Source: CAZIWW01 sp964543275 (GTDB lineage: Bacteria; Patescibacteriota; Minisyncoccia; Moranbacterales; UBA11712). From it: 28,847 nucleotides of DNA. Numbering within the stretch: position 1 is the first letter of the stretch; every line of letters begins with the position of its first letter. The DNA lies in NCBI GenBank assembly GCA_964543275.1, contig CAZIWW010000007.1:1-28847 (forward strand), read 5' to 3'. This document shows positions 20,204 to 28,723 of the stretch, one piece after another. Made by a program: the position numbers and the translations under genes. The notes beneath the pieces were generated by a model. The model was given only the letters and a program-made list of their open reading frames with translations. It searched no databases and was not told where the DNA came from.

Positions 20204-21214
20204 ATGATTACTTCCTCCCAAACTCAAAACGAAGATACTAAATTAGACATCACTCTGCGGCCGCAAGATTTCAGAGAATATGTCGGTCAGGAAAAAATTA
20301 AAAGGAATCTAAAGATACTCATTGAAGCCGCCAAAAAAAGAAGCGAGCCAATCGAGCACGTTCTTCTTTACGGACCAGCCGGATTGGGAAAAACAACTCT
20401 GGCTCACATTATCGCCAATGAAACCCAATCCAATATTCGCGCAACCTCCGGACCAGCCATTGAAAAGGTGGGCGATCTAGGCTCAATTCTTACTAACTTA
20501 AACGACGGAGATATTCTTTTTATTGATGAAATTCACCGCCTCAACAAGCTTATTGAGGAAGTTCTCTACCCGGCTATGGAGGACTTTAAACTGGATATTG
20601 TTATCGGCAAGGGACCCTCGGCCAAAACGCTTCAGCTGGATCTGCCCCGCTTTACTCTGATCGGCGCCACCACTCGATTAGGCGCTATCTCGTCTCCACT
20701 CCGCAATCGCTTCGGTGTCATCCATCGCCTTGATTTTTACAAGAACGAGGAAATTGAAAAAATTATACACCGCTCATCCCAAATTTTATCCGCGCCAATT
20801 GACAGCGCCGGGGCTAAAATGGTTTCTTGCTGCAGCCGCCGCACTCCAAGAGTCGCCAACCGGCTTCTTAAACGAGTGCGCGACTTCACTCAAGTGGAAA
20901 ACAAAGACATAATAACAAAGGAATTGTCTCAAAAAGCTTTAAAAATGCTGGAAATAGACAAATTGGGATTGGAGCCTACCGATCGACAAATTCTTCAAAC
21001 TATTATCAAGAAATTCAGCGGCGGCCCAGTGGGCATCCAAACTTTAGCCGCAGCCACCTCCGAAGAAGTTGAAACTATTGAGGATGTTTACGAGCCCTAT
21101 TTGATTCAAATCGGTTTCATCGCCCGCACCCCACGCGGCCGGGTAGCCACCGAACTGGCCCACAAGCATTTGGGTATTCCTTACGACAAAGAGAGGCAAG
21201 ACAAACTTTTTTAG
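20204..21214 (+). CDS. ruvB: Holliday junction branch migration ATPase RuvB
   Basis: A 336-residue AAA+ motor that forms hexamers on DNA and drives branch migration with RuvA. The opening LDITLRPQDFREYVGQEKIKRNL is standard. Walker A is GPAGLGKTTLA (57-67), Walker B ILFIDEIHRL, sensor 1 LIGATTRLGAISSPLRNRFG with the arginine finger region, and the C-terminal winged helix contains GGPVGIQTLAAAT and FIARTPRGRVAT. The ATG at 20204 gives the usual length (about 330-340). The gene is preceded by the inverted-repeat leader and not by ruvA, unlike many bacteria. Confidence 0.97.
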   Translation: MITSSQTQNEDTKLDITLRPQDFREYVGQEKIKRNLKILIEAAKKRSEPIEHVLLYGPAGLGKTTLAHIIANETQSNIRATSGPAIEKVGDLGSILTNLNDGDILFIDEIHRLNKLIEEVLYPAMEDFKLDIVIGKGPSAKTLQLDLPRFTLIGATTRLGAISSPLRNRFGVIHRLDFYKNEEIEKIIHRSSQILSAPIDSAGAKMVSCCSRRTPRVANRLLKRVRDFTQVENKDIITKELSQKALKMLEIDKLGLEPTDRQILQTIIKKFSGGPVGIQTLAAATSEEVETIEDVYEPYLIQIGFIARTPRGRVATELAHKHLGIPYDKERQDKLF

Positions 21215-21311
21215 TTATCCCAAAGCTGAATTATAAAAGCCTCTTATTCTCGCATAAGAAAGAGATGGTTAGAAAGAGTTATGGGAAGAAGAAACCCAAG
21301 CACAAAAAGGA

Positions 21312-23653
21312 ATGGTAAAGATAATCATCGCTAAGCTTGTTCTAATCCTAGCTGTAATCGCAGGATTTTTTAATGTAGCGCTAGTCTCTGCTAACGCCGA
21401 TGATAGCAACTTTATAATTACCGAAATTATGCATAATCCTATAAAAAATTGCGACGGGGAAAAGTCAAAGTGGATTGAGTTACGCGCACTTTCTGATATT
21501 TCCATAAAAATAGAATCAGACAAAGTCGAGGACGAAAACTACAAATACATAATCAAAGGCTTTTTTACTTGCGACAAATGGAATAAGGATAATAATAAAT
21601 GTGCTAACGGATACTCACATTATTTATATTCAAAGAAAAAAATCTTTAGAATACAGAAGGGTGATTATCTTATAATAGCAAGTAACCCAAAATCACTTGA
21701 AAATACTTATAAGAATATTGATCTACCCTTGATACTGAAGTCCTCAATAAAATTGCCCACAGATAGAGATTCAAAAGAGATGTTTATAGCCATTAGCGGA
21801 GATGGCAAAAAAACATGGAAAAATAAAATCACTTTTTCTGATTTTTTCAATAAGAAAACTACTGGCTATTCCCTGGAGAAAATAACTTTTTCGGAAAATG
21901 ATGACAAATCCAATTGGCAAGAAAGTTATATTTATGGTGGAACTCCCGGCAAAAAATCTTCAACTAAGAAGATTTTCCCAACCGGAATTTTTATAAACGA
22001 ACTACTTCCTAATCCAGAGGGGAAAGACAAAGAAGGAGAATTCATCGAACTTTACAANNNNNNNNNNNNNNNNNNNNNNNNNNNNNNNNNNNNNNNNNNN
22101 NNNNNNNNNNNNNNNNNNNNNNNNNNNNNNNNNNNNNNNNNNNNNNNNNNNNNNNNNTTACTCTTCACAACAGCGGAGGAGAAAAAATAATTTTAAAAAA
22201 CCCAAACGGCGTTCCGGTAAGTGAAGCTTCGTATGCAGGCAACGCTAAGAGCGGTCTGGCCTATGCATTCGACTTTAACAATGAAGAATTCCAATGGACA
22301 ACCACTCCCACTCCCGAAAAAGAAAATATTATTACCGCGCCGAAAAAGAAAAGCCGAAAGAAAAAGAGCAAAGGCGATTCAGGCGAGAACGATCTTTCTT
22401 CAGCCGAAAAAGTTTACCTTAACGAAATCCTGCCCAATCCCAAAGGAGATGAAAAAACCGGAGAGTATATTGAAATAGTAAATCTTGAAAACAAGCCCGT
22501 AGATTTGTACAAATGGAAGCTGAAGGACGCCTCAAAATACGGGAAGTATATTTTCAAAGAACATTTCATTCTAGGCCCCGGGGATTATTTTGCAATCCAC
22601 CGCCGGAGATTTAAATTCGCCCTTAATAATTCCAAAGGAGAAACTGTCTATCTCTACAATCCGCGCGGCAAATTGACTTCCAGCGTAACCTACGACAAAG
22701 CTATAGAAAATGTTTCCTATAACTTCAACGGCAGCCTATGGCGCTGGAGCAAATTTCTTACCCCGGGTGGAAAAAATAAGTTCGACGAACCGCCAAAAGT
22801 TAAGATAAGCATCCCCAAGCGGGCCTATAAAAATACCTATACTAAATTCCGCGTCAGGGCTAAAGATAAAGAAACTAAAAAACTTAGATATGTTTGGGAC
22901 TTCGGCGACGGCCGCAAAAGTTATCTTAAGAAAACCTCGCATAAGTACACTAAGACCGGGAGGTACACTATAAAATTAACCGTGCGCGACGAAAGCCAAT
23001 CAGTGGAAAAAGTCTTTCGCCTCCAAGTTAAAAAGCATCCCCGCCCTGATTTGGAAATCGTAAGCCTCACTCCCAACCCAAAAGGGAAAGACACAGAACT
23101 GGAAACGATGAAAATCAAAAACAATTCCAGCAAGAGAGTTAATCTTAAAGGTTATAAAATCGCTACCGGATCAAAAAAATTATACAATCATCCTATTCGC
23201 GAAAACCTTTACATTAAACCGGGAAAAACTAAAACTATCGACCGCCAGGATTCCAAGTTTACTTTGAATAATAAAAAGTGTGAAATCCAGCTTCTTTATC
23301 CCGATCAAAAAATCGCCGACAAAGTGAAATATGAAAAGGACAAAATCGTTGATGACGAAGTTTATAAAAAAATAGACGGCCAATGGCAATGGATCTCGCC
23401 GCCGGAGAAAAACAATCAAGAAAATAAAAAAGACGAAAATAAACAAAATACCGAGTCGCAGTCTCAAGAAGGTAAAATTAAAGGAGCCGCAATCGATTCG
23501 GAAAATATGTTTTTAAGCGCCAGAGTTTACACATTAAAACGAGCTGACATCTTCCTTCAGAAATTAAAAAAGCTCGACAAATATCACGGTAAGATGAGCC
23601 TTGTCCGGCAGATTCAAAACCCGTATTTAGATAGTTTATTTCTCCCGCCTTAA
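21312..23653 (+). CDS. Secreted multi-LTD (lamin-tail) protein with a PKD domain, interrupted by an assembly gap
   Basis: The N-terminus MVKIIIAKLVLILAVIAGF is a signal peptide or anchor, with a possible cleavage after SANA. LTD domain 1 begins FIITEIMHNP; LTD 2 begins IFINELLPNPEG and runs into 100 N (22058-22157). After the gap the frame is offset by two, as expected if 100 N is a placeholder length, and remains open from 22160 to 23653. LTD 3 begins VYLNEILPNPKGDEKTGEYIEI (about 22415), followed by a PKD domain (RYVWDFGDGRKS...KYTKTGRYTIKLTV, about 22790-23035) and LTD 4 (LEIVSLTPNPKGKD, about 23050-23330). The C-terminus is a low-complexity KNNQENKKDENKQN stretch and a unique tail. Such proteins are extracellular and thought to be adhesive or envelope associated; function inferred. 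Confidence 0.8.
22058..22157. other. Assembly gap (100 N) inside the LTD/PKD gene
   Basis: Exactly 100 N, the usual placeholder for an unknown scaffold gap. The reading frames on both sides belong to one LTD protein but differ in phase, so the true length is not 100 bp, or not 100 modulo 3. Confidence 0.97.
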
Positions 23654-23678
23654 AGGTTGCTAAAGGAAACCACCGAAG

Positions 23679-23778
23679 NNNNNNNNNNNNNNNNNNNNNN
23701 NNNNNNNNNNNNNNNNNNNNNNNNNNNNNNNNNNNNNNNNNNNNNNNNNNNNNNNNNNNNNNNNNNNNNNNNNNNNNN
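23679..23778. other. Assembly gap (100 N) upstream of ruvC
   Basis: A second exactly-100-N placeholder. It separates the LTD gene stop from a fragment that overlaps ruvC. Whatever gene lies here is mostly missing. Confidence 0.97.
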
Positions 23779-23851
23779 GGTTAACTCGGAATCACTTAGA
23801 AGTTTCCTCATGCGAGGATTAATAAGAAAAATGAAAAACATCAATGAATAA
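23779..23851 (+). CDS. 3' end of an unidentified gene overlapping ruvC (partial)
   Basis: After the gap a frame runs VNSESLRSFLMRGLIRKMKNINE to a TAA at 23849-23851, overlapping the ruvC start by 8 bp, which looks like a real translationally coupled gene end. Before the gap a TTG at 23657 starts MLKETTE, possibly the same gene, but phase across the gap is unknown. No family can be assigned from 23 residues. Confidence 0.45.
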
Positions 23852-24386
23852 TTCCAATAAATTAGCATCTCCCGCTCATGGTTCTGAATTTAGAGTTCTG
23901 GGCATAGACCCCGGCACCGCCGCCACTGGCTGGGCAGTGCTTGAAGAAAGAAAAACAGAGCCAAAGCTTGTTGCTTTTGGCTGCATCAACACGAGCAAAT
24001 TTAAAACTAACAGCGAACGGCTGGTTGAAATCGGCAACGACATTAAAACTCTTATAAAAAAATTCAAGCCCAAAGAAGTTGCCGTTGAGGATATTTTCTT
24101 TTTCAAGAATTTAAAAACCGCCATTACAGTCAGTCAAGCCCGAGGCGTAATTCTGTATGAACTTCGTAGAGCCAGAATTCCTATTTTCACTTATACCCCA
24201 CTTCAAATCAAGCAAGCTCTCACCAGTTATGGCCGGGCCGACAAAAACCAAATTCAGCTAATGGTGAAAAATATTTTGAAACTTAAAAAAACTCCCAAGC
24301 CCGATGACGCCGCCGACGCTATCGCTATCGCTATTTGCCATTTGAATTCCAGAAAGACCTCGAAGCTTACATCCTGCGGCTCATAG
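23844..24386 (+). CDS. ruvC: Crossover junction endodeoxyribonuclease RuvC
   Basis: A 180-residue Holliday junction resolvase (RNase H fold, Mg-dependent). The four catalytic acids are present: D22 in LGIDPGTAATGWAV, E82 in AVEDIFF, and D155/D158 in KPDDAADAIAIAICH. TPLQIKQALTSYGRADKNQIQLMV matches the family's P-x-x-V-K-x-x-x-x-G-x-G-x-A-x-K-x-Q-V pattern. A 13-residue N-terminal extension precedes the usual start, but no alternative start codon lies closer. It overlaps the preceding gene fragment. With ruvA and ruvB also in the window, the resolution pathway is complete. Confidence 0.95.
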   Translation: MNNSNKLASPAHGSEFRVLGIDPGTAATGWAVLEERKTEPKLVAFGCINTSKFKTNSERLVEIGNDIKTLIKKFKPKEVAVEDIFFFKNLKTAITVSQARGVILYELRRARIPIFTYTPLQIKQALTSYGRADKNQIQLMVKNILKLKKTPKPDDAADAIAIAICHLNSRKTSKLTSCGS

Positions 24387-24587
24387 CTCAAAGAGATTAT
24401 AAAACTGTCAATTCCGACGACTCCTTTGGCGCAACTCTTGTTTTGCTTGGTAATTTACATGGGTATTAAATAATAAATATTTAAACATCAAACGAAAACA
24501 GCCAAACCTAATTAAATTTCGCAATTTATGATAACTATTTTTATGTTCCTGCGCGCGGGTTATACGCTTTGCGCTATACAATCTCCG

Positions 24588-24616
24588 TTGACAAAAGCTC
24601 TGCCAAAAGCTACGCT
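24588..24616 (+). promoter_or_regulatory. Candidate promoter of the 7TM/ATP-grasp cluster
   Basis: A consensus TTGACA (24588-24593) is followed after 17 bp by TACGCT (24611-24616), a weak -10 box, 24 bp upstream of the ATG at 24640. The 253-bp spacer before this gene shows no other gene. Confidence 0.4.
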
Positions 24617-24639
24617 TAAGTTAAATTAAAGTTGTTTTT

Positions 24640-25287
24640 ATGAATCAGATCGTCGAACTGGCGCTTTACAGCGGCATCCCATTAGATACTGTAGTTTTAG
24701 TTTTAATGCTGCCGGTGATTGTAACAGTCATCGCTTTTTTTCGTCAGGTTATTGGGATTAAGGCATTCGGCATTTACACTCCGGCTATTATTACCTTCGC
24801 CTTTTTAGCCACTCAGCAACTCCGCTATGGAATTATCATTTTTATAACAGTCATCGCGGTCGGAACGCTGGCCCGCTTTATTCTAAAACCTTTCCGCCTT
24901 CTTTACCTGCCGCGAGTAGCCATAATGATTACCACTGTCAGCATTTCTATTTTAATTCTGCTCATAATCGGCGGCTACTTCAACCGCACCGGACTAGCCA
25001 GTGTTTCAATCTTCCCTATTATCATTATGATAACCCTGGTGGAAAAATTCGTGGCCACTCAAATTGAAAAAGGCGGACGCACTGCTATTATCCTAGCTTC
25101 GGAAACTTTGTTCATTTCTGTCATTGGATACTACATTGCCAGCTGGGGAGCGCTGATTAACTTTCTTCTTAAATACCCTTGGGTTGTTCTTCTGACAATT
25201 GTTGCCAATATTTTCCTTGGGAAATGGACCGGACTTCGACTCACCGAATACTTTCGCTTTAGGCAAATAATGAATCGCGATGCTTAA
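24640..25287 (+). CDS. 7TM membrane protein of the UUP1/transglutaminase-associated family
   Basis: A 215-residue protein with six to seven hydrophobic helices. IPLDTVVLVLMLPVIVTVIAFFRQVIGIKAFGIYTPAIITFAFL is the characteristic opening of the 7TM domain usually fused to an inactive transglutaminase in proteobacterial proteins next to RimK-like ligases. Here the transglutaminase part is absent and the 7TM domain stands alone. IIMITLVEKFVATQIEKGGRTAIILASETLFIS is another family landmark. It overlaps the downstream ATP-grasp/retropepsin gene by 8 bp, so the partnership is conserved. The role is presumably membrane anchoring or transport for the ligase product, which is inference. Confidence 0.8.
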   Translation: MNQIVELALYSGIPLDTVVLVLMLPVIVTVIAFFRQVIGIKAFGIYTPAIITFAFLATQQLRYGIIIFITVIAVGTLARFILKPFRLLYLPRVAIMITTVSISILILLIIGGYFNRTGLASVSIFPIIIMITLVEKFVATQIEKGGRTAIILASETLFISVIGYYIASWGALINFLLKYPWVVLLTIVANIFLGKWTGLRLTEYFRFRQIMNRDA

Positions 25288-26692
25288 GTTTTTTAAAAAA
25301 AGCCGCAAAATCCTGGGAATGAACGCCCGCAATCTTGAATTTATCCGTCCCTGCAATCTTCGCCGAGCCAAGCGATTGGCGGACAACAAGCTGCTTAGCA
25401 AAAGAGTTTTAGAAAAAGCTGATCTGCCCGTCCCCAAGCTCATCGCTCAAGTTAAAACCAGCGAAGAGCTGGATAACTTTGACTGGTCGCTCTTGCCAAA
25501 GAGTTTTGTTTTAAAACCCAATCTTGGTTTCGGCGGTGAGGGAATTTTGGTCGTCTATGGAAAAAAGAAGAACCATGAAAATATTTGGATTAAAGCTGAC
25601 GGATCATTAGTCACGGTAGAAGATATAAGAACCCACATTCAAAATATTTTGGATGGGAGCTTTTCTCTTTCCGGCATCCCGGACGTCGCTTTTTTTGAAG
25701 AACGGCTTAAGCTGCTCAAGCTTTTCAAGCCTTACGCTTACAGAGGCATTCCCGATATTAGAATTATCGTTCACAATAAGATCCCAGTAATGGCAATGCT
25801 GCGCATCCCTACTCGAGAGTCGAATGGAAAAGCCAATCTCCAGCAAGGCGCCATTGGAGCCGGAATCGACTTGGCTAACGGCGTTACCACCACGGCCGTT
25901 CTTGGCAAAAATAAAATTATTGAGTATGTGCCCCAAACCCGTTTGCTTATTTCAGGAATAAAAATCCCCAGCTGGAAAGACATTTTGAGAATGGCCGTGC
26001 GAGCTCAAGAAATTTCAGGTTTGGGTTTTTTAGGAGCCGACATCGCCGTTGAACCCGACCGCGGTCCAGTTTTCTTGGAGCTCAACGCCCGACCGGGGCT
26101 TTCTATCCAAATCGCCAATATGGACGGACTCTTGGGCCGCCTGCGCCGTGTGGAAGGACTTAAAATCAAAACCATCGAAAAAGGAGTTTCTGTCGGCATG
26201 AATCTCTTCGGCGGAGAAATCGAAGAAGAAATCGAAGACATTTCCGGAAAAAGAATTATCGGCTTAAAAGAAAAAGTTAAGCTTATAGGAAAAGACGGAA
26301 GAGAAATAGAAACTGAAGCAAAAATCGACAGCGGCGCCGACCTTTCTTCCATAGACAAAGCTCTGGCTGAATCTTTAGGGTTTTCTGCGACAATAAAAAA
26401 TTTCGAAGAGCTTAACATTAATTATGAAAAAATTAAACACCTTGGAAAACAAAAGCGGGATGACTTTTTTAAAAGCAAAAACATACCCGATCTGGCTGAT
26501 ACAGCTATTATCCGCTCTTCCCATGGCGTAACTTATAGACCTATGATCAAAATAACAATAGACGTTGATGATATTAAAATTCCCGCGAAGGTATCGGTAA
26601 TAGACCGATCCCACTTAAGAAATCCTGTTATAATCGGACATCGTGACCTGGGAAAATTTCTCATAGATCCCAGTAAAATAATTAAGCACTAA
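25280..26692 (+). CDS. RimK-like ATP-grasp ligase fused to a RimB-type retropepsin-like domain
   Basis: A 470-residue two-domain protein. The N-terminal part (about 1-315) is an alpha-L-glutamate-ligase-like ATP-grasp enzyme: RAKRLADNKLLSKRVLEKADLPVPKLIA, then KPNLGFGGEGILVV (ATP-grasp glycine loop), then LGFLGADIAVEPDRGPVFLELNARPGLSIQIAN (metal-binding E...E-x-N). The C-terminal part (about 330-470) is the 'ATP-dependent zinc protease'/RimB family, an aspartic-protease-like fold with EAKIDSGADLSSIDKALAESLGF, then HGVTYRPMIKITIDVDDIKIPAKVSVIDRSHLRNPVIIGHRDL. These are normally separate neighbouring genes. The fusion suggests ligation and trimming of a peptide tail on one chain. The acceptor is unknown. 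Confidence 0.85.
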   Translation: MLKFFKKSRKILGMNARNLEFIRPCNLRRAKRLADNKLLSKRVLEKADLPVPKLIAQVKTSEELDNFDWSLLPKSFVLKPNLGFGGEGILVVYGKKKNHENIWIKADGSLVTVEDIRTHIQNILDGSFSLSGIPDVAFFEERLKLLKLFKPYAYRGIPDIRIIVHNKIPVMAMLRIPTRESNGKANLQQGAIGAGIDLANGVTTTAVLGKNKIIEYVPQTRLLISGIKIPSWKDILRMAVRAQEISGLGFLGADIAVEPDRGPVFLELNARPGLSIQIANMDGLLGRLRRVEGLKIKTIEKGVSVGMNLFGGEIEEEIEDISGKRIIGLKEKVKLIGKDGREIETEAKIDSGADLSSIDKALAESLGFSATIKNFEELNINYEKIKHLGKQKRDDFFKSKNIPDLADTAIIRSSHGVTYRPMIKITIDVDDIKIPAKVSVIDRSHLRNPVIIGHRDLGKFLIDPSKIIKH

Positions 26693-26704
26693 TAATAAGA
26701 AAGT

Positions 26705-27661
26705 ATGAAAAAAGTTGTCGTTATTTATAAAAGTGACGATTGGGACAAGAAAATCCCGCTGGAAACCGCCATCCCAACCCGTGAATCTTTTGAGGACTGG
26801 CACGAACGCGGATTAAAAAGCGGCATAGCGATGTACCGAGCCAGTATCCAATGGTACGATCTGCCTAAAGGCGTTTTTAAAAAAGCCTGGGCGTACCGGA
26901 ACAGAAAATGGATAAAAGTCAAAAAGCCGATCAGTCCGGATTTAGTTTTTGACAAAATAGCCGGAAAATATGGTTTTGAGCTTTTCGCGCTAAAACAAGA
27001 AATTGGCAAAAAAGTTAAAATTTTCAACTCTCCACTCTTTCGAACCTTATTGGATAGCAAGCTATCTCAATACCTTATCTTTAAGGAGTTTATGCCTAAC
27101 TCATTTTTAGCTTATTCAAAAAAGGAATTGAAATCCATTATAAAGAAAATAAAATCTTCCAAGGTCGTTATTAAGCCGCTGTACGGTTCAGGGGGATTCG
27201 GCATCCAGATAAAAAGAAAAAGTAAAATAAATTATAGACTCATAAGTTATCCGGTTTTAGTTCAGGAATTCGTCTCAGCGAAAAAGGGAGTGCCGGGCTT
27301 TACTAAAAAAAGCGCTTTGGCCGATCTTCGCTTAGTGTTTATGAATCATAAATTAATCTATGCCCTTTCCCGCATTGCTAAAAAGGGATCGCTTTTCACT
27401 AATTTTCACCAAGGCGCAAAGGCTGTCCTAGTCCCGCGAAAATATATCCCGGCTACCGCCTTGCGCACCGCCCGAAAGATAACCGACAGGATAAAAATAT
27501 TTCCGGAGGCGAATTATTCAATTGATTTTCTTTTTACAGATTTGGGAGAACCGGTTTTGGTGGAAATCAACACCACTCCCGGATTTGATCTTTTGAGAAT
27601 TGTCGGAGACGAAAAAACAAAAGAAAAAAATTTCAAAGAGTTCATTAAAGTAATCCCTTAG
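26705..27661 (+). CDS. ATP-grasp family ligase
   Basis: A 318-residue ATP-dependent carboxylate-amine ligase. The ATP-grasp landmarks are KSSKVVIKPLYGSGGFGIQI (Gly-rich loop), VLVQEFVSA (adenine contact), LADLRLVFMNHKLIYALSRIA and the metal-binding YSIDFLFTDLGEPVLVEINTTPGFDLL. The N-terminal 110 residues are atypical (SDDWDKKIPLETAIPTRESF). It is closest in style to RimK/glutathione-synthetase-like enzymes, but the substrate is unknown. It starts 12 bp after the upstream ligase and 5 bp before the GT4 gene, so the set is one operon. Confidence 0.83.
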   Translation: MKKVVVIYKSDDWDKKIPLETAIPTRESFEDWHERGLKSGIAMYRASIQWYDLPKGVFKKAWAYRNRKWIKVKKPISPDLVFDKIAGKYGFELFALKQEIGKKVKIFNSPLFRTLLDSKLSQYLIFKEFMPNSFLAYSKKELKSIIKKIKSSKVVIKPLYGSGGFGIQIKRKSKINYRLISYPVLVQEFVSAKKGVPGFTKKSALADLRLVFMNHKLIYALSRIAKKGSLFTNFHQGAKAVLVPRKYIPATALRTARKITDRIKIFPEANYSIDFLFTDLGEPVLVEINTTPGFDLLRIVGDEKTKEKNFKEFIKVIP

Positions 27662-27666
27662 ATTTT

Positions 27667-28716
27667 ATGAAAAAACCGGGCAAAAAAATACGCGTTGCCA
27701 TGGTCGCCCCGCCCTTTGGAGCAATAGGCGGGCCGGAAATCGTCGTTCAGAATTTATCCTACGCTCTTTCTAAAAAAAACGTTCGCGTAACTCTATTCGC
27801 GCCCGCCGATTGGAAAATAAAGTCAAAAAAAATAAGGCACGTCCCGACCCTCCTCCAGAGCCTTTGGAATATGGCGGATTTTAAAAATCAAACCCCGCGA
27901 GTAAGAAGAAACTTAATAATCTCAAGTCAAATCCAAGTTCTGTTTGACAGTAAACGTTTTGATCTTATACATCTTCATTCTTCAACATACGCTTTTTTAG
28001 TCGGTAAATTTTCCAAAGCGCCCTGTTTGCTTTCTTTCCATAACAAAATTACACTTCCGGAATATAGGCAAATTCGAGAAGCTGGAATTATTCCCGTCTC
28101 TTTATCAAAATGGCAAAAAGGAAGCTTAAAGACGGCAGCAACGATTTGGAATGGAGTTCCTGTCAAAGAAAAATCCTATTCGCTAAGAAGAGGAGCTTAT
28201 TTAATAACCGTTGGCAGACTTGCCGATCAAAAAGGAATCGACACTTCCATTCAAATAGCTAGAAAAGCAAAGAAAAAACTGCTGATTTTTGGAAGAATTG
28301 GAAATTCCGAAAAGAGACAATCATATTATCAGAAAAAGATAAAGCCTTATTTAGACAAGGAGAAAATTATTTACATGGGCGAAGTTTCAAACGAAGAAAT
28401 CTACTCATATCTAAAGGAGGCGGAGGCGCTGCTGTTTCCCATTAGAAGACCGGAGGTATGCCCTATGATTATTGCCGAATCTCTCACCTGCGGAACACCT
28501 ATTATTGGAACAAAAATTAATCCGCTGACCGAACTCTTAGAAAAGGATAAAAACATCTGCTTTTTATCGAATAATATAAAAGAGCTCGTCGCGGCGGCAA
28601 AAAATACGAACGCGTTTAACAGAAAAGCCTGCCGGGAATATGCCGAAAAAAATTTCAGCAGCGACGTTATGGCGGACAAATACATACGCCTATACAATAA
28701 GATAGTAAAAGGGTGA
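27667..28716 (+). CDS. GT4 family glycosyltransferase
   Basis: A 349-residue GT-B-fold enzyme. The N-terminal GGPEIVVQNLSYALSKKNVRVTLFAP and FDLIHLHSS are the acceptor-domain landmarks. The donor domain shows YLITVGRLADQKGIDTSIQIA, the NEEIYSYLKEAEALLFPI stretch and the E-x7-E element EVCPMIIAESLTCGTPII. It probably transfers a sugar from a nucleotide donor to a lipid- or peptide-linked acceptor at the cytoplasmic membrane face. In this operon it follows two ATP-grasp ligases, suggesting a glycosylated and amino-acid-modified envelope product. Retaining stereochemistry is expected for GT4. Confidence 0.9.
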   Translation: MKKPGKKIRVAMVAPPFGAIGGPEIVVQNLSYALSKKNVRVTLFAPADWKIKSKKIRHVPTLLQSLWNMADFKNQTPRVRRNLIISSQIQVLFDSKRFDLIHLHSSTYAFLVGKFSKAPCLLSFHNKITLPEYRQIREAGIIPVSLSKWQKGSLKTAATIWNGVPVKEKSYSLRRGAYLITVGRLADQKGIDTSIQIARKAKKKLLIFGRIGNSEKRQSYYQKKIKPYLDKEKIIYMGEVSNEEIYSYLKEAEALLFPIRRPEVCPMIIAESLTCGTPIIGTKINPLTELLEKDKNICFLSNNIKELVAAAKNTNAFNRKACREYAEKNFSSDVMADKYIRLYNKIVKG

Positions 28717-28723
28717 AAAAATT

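Noticed and set aside
20059..20241. A 60-residue protein frame upstream of ruvB
   Set aside because: It runs through the inverted repeat and into ruvB in another frame; its composition is repeat derived.
24345..24468. A frame overlapping the ruvC end reading FQKDLEAYILRLIAQRDYKTV, resembling a RecX-type segment
   Set aside because: It has no proper start, overlaps ruvC in another frame and is too short; the likeness to RecX is superficial.
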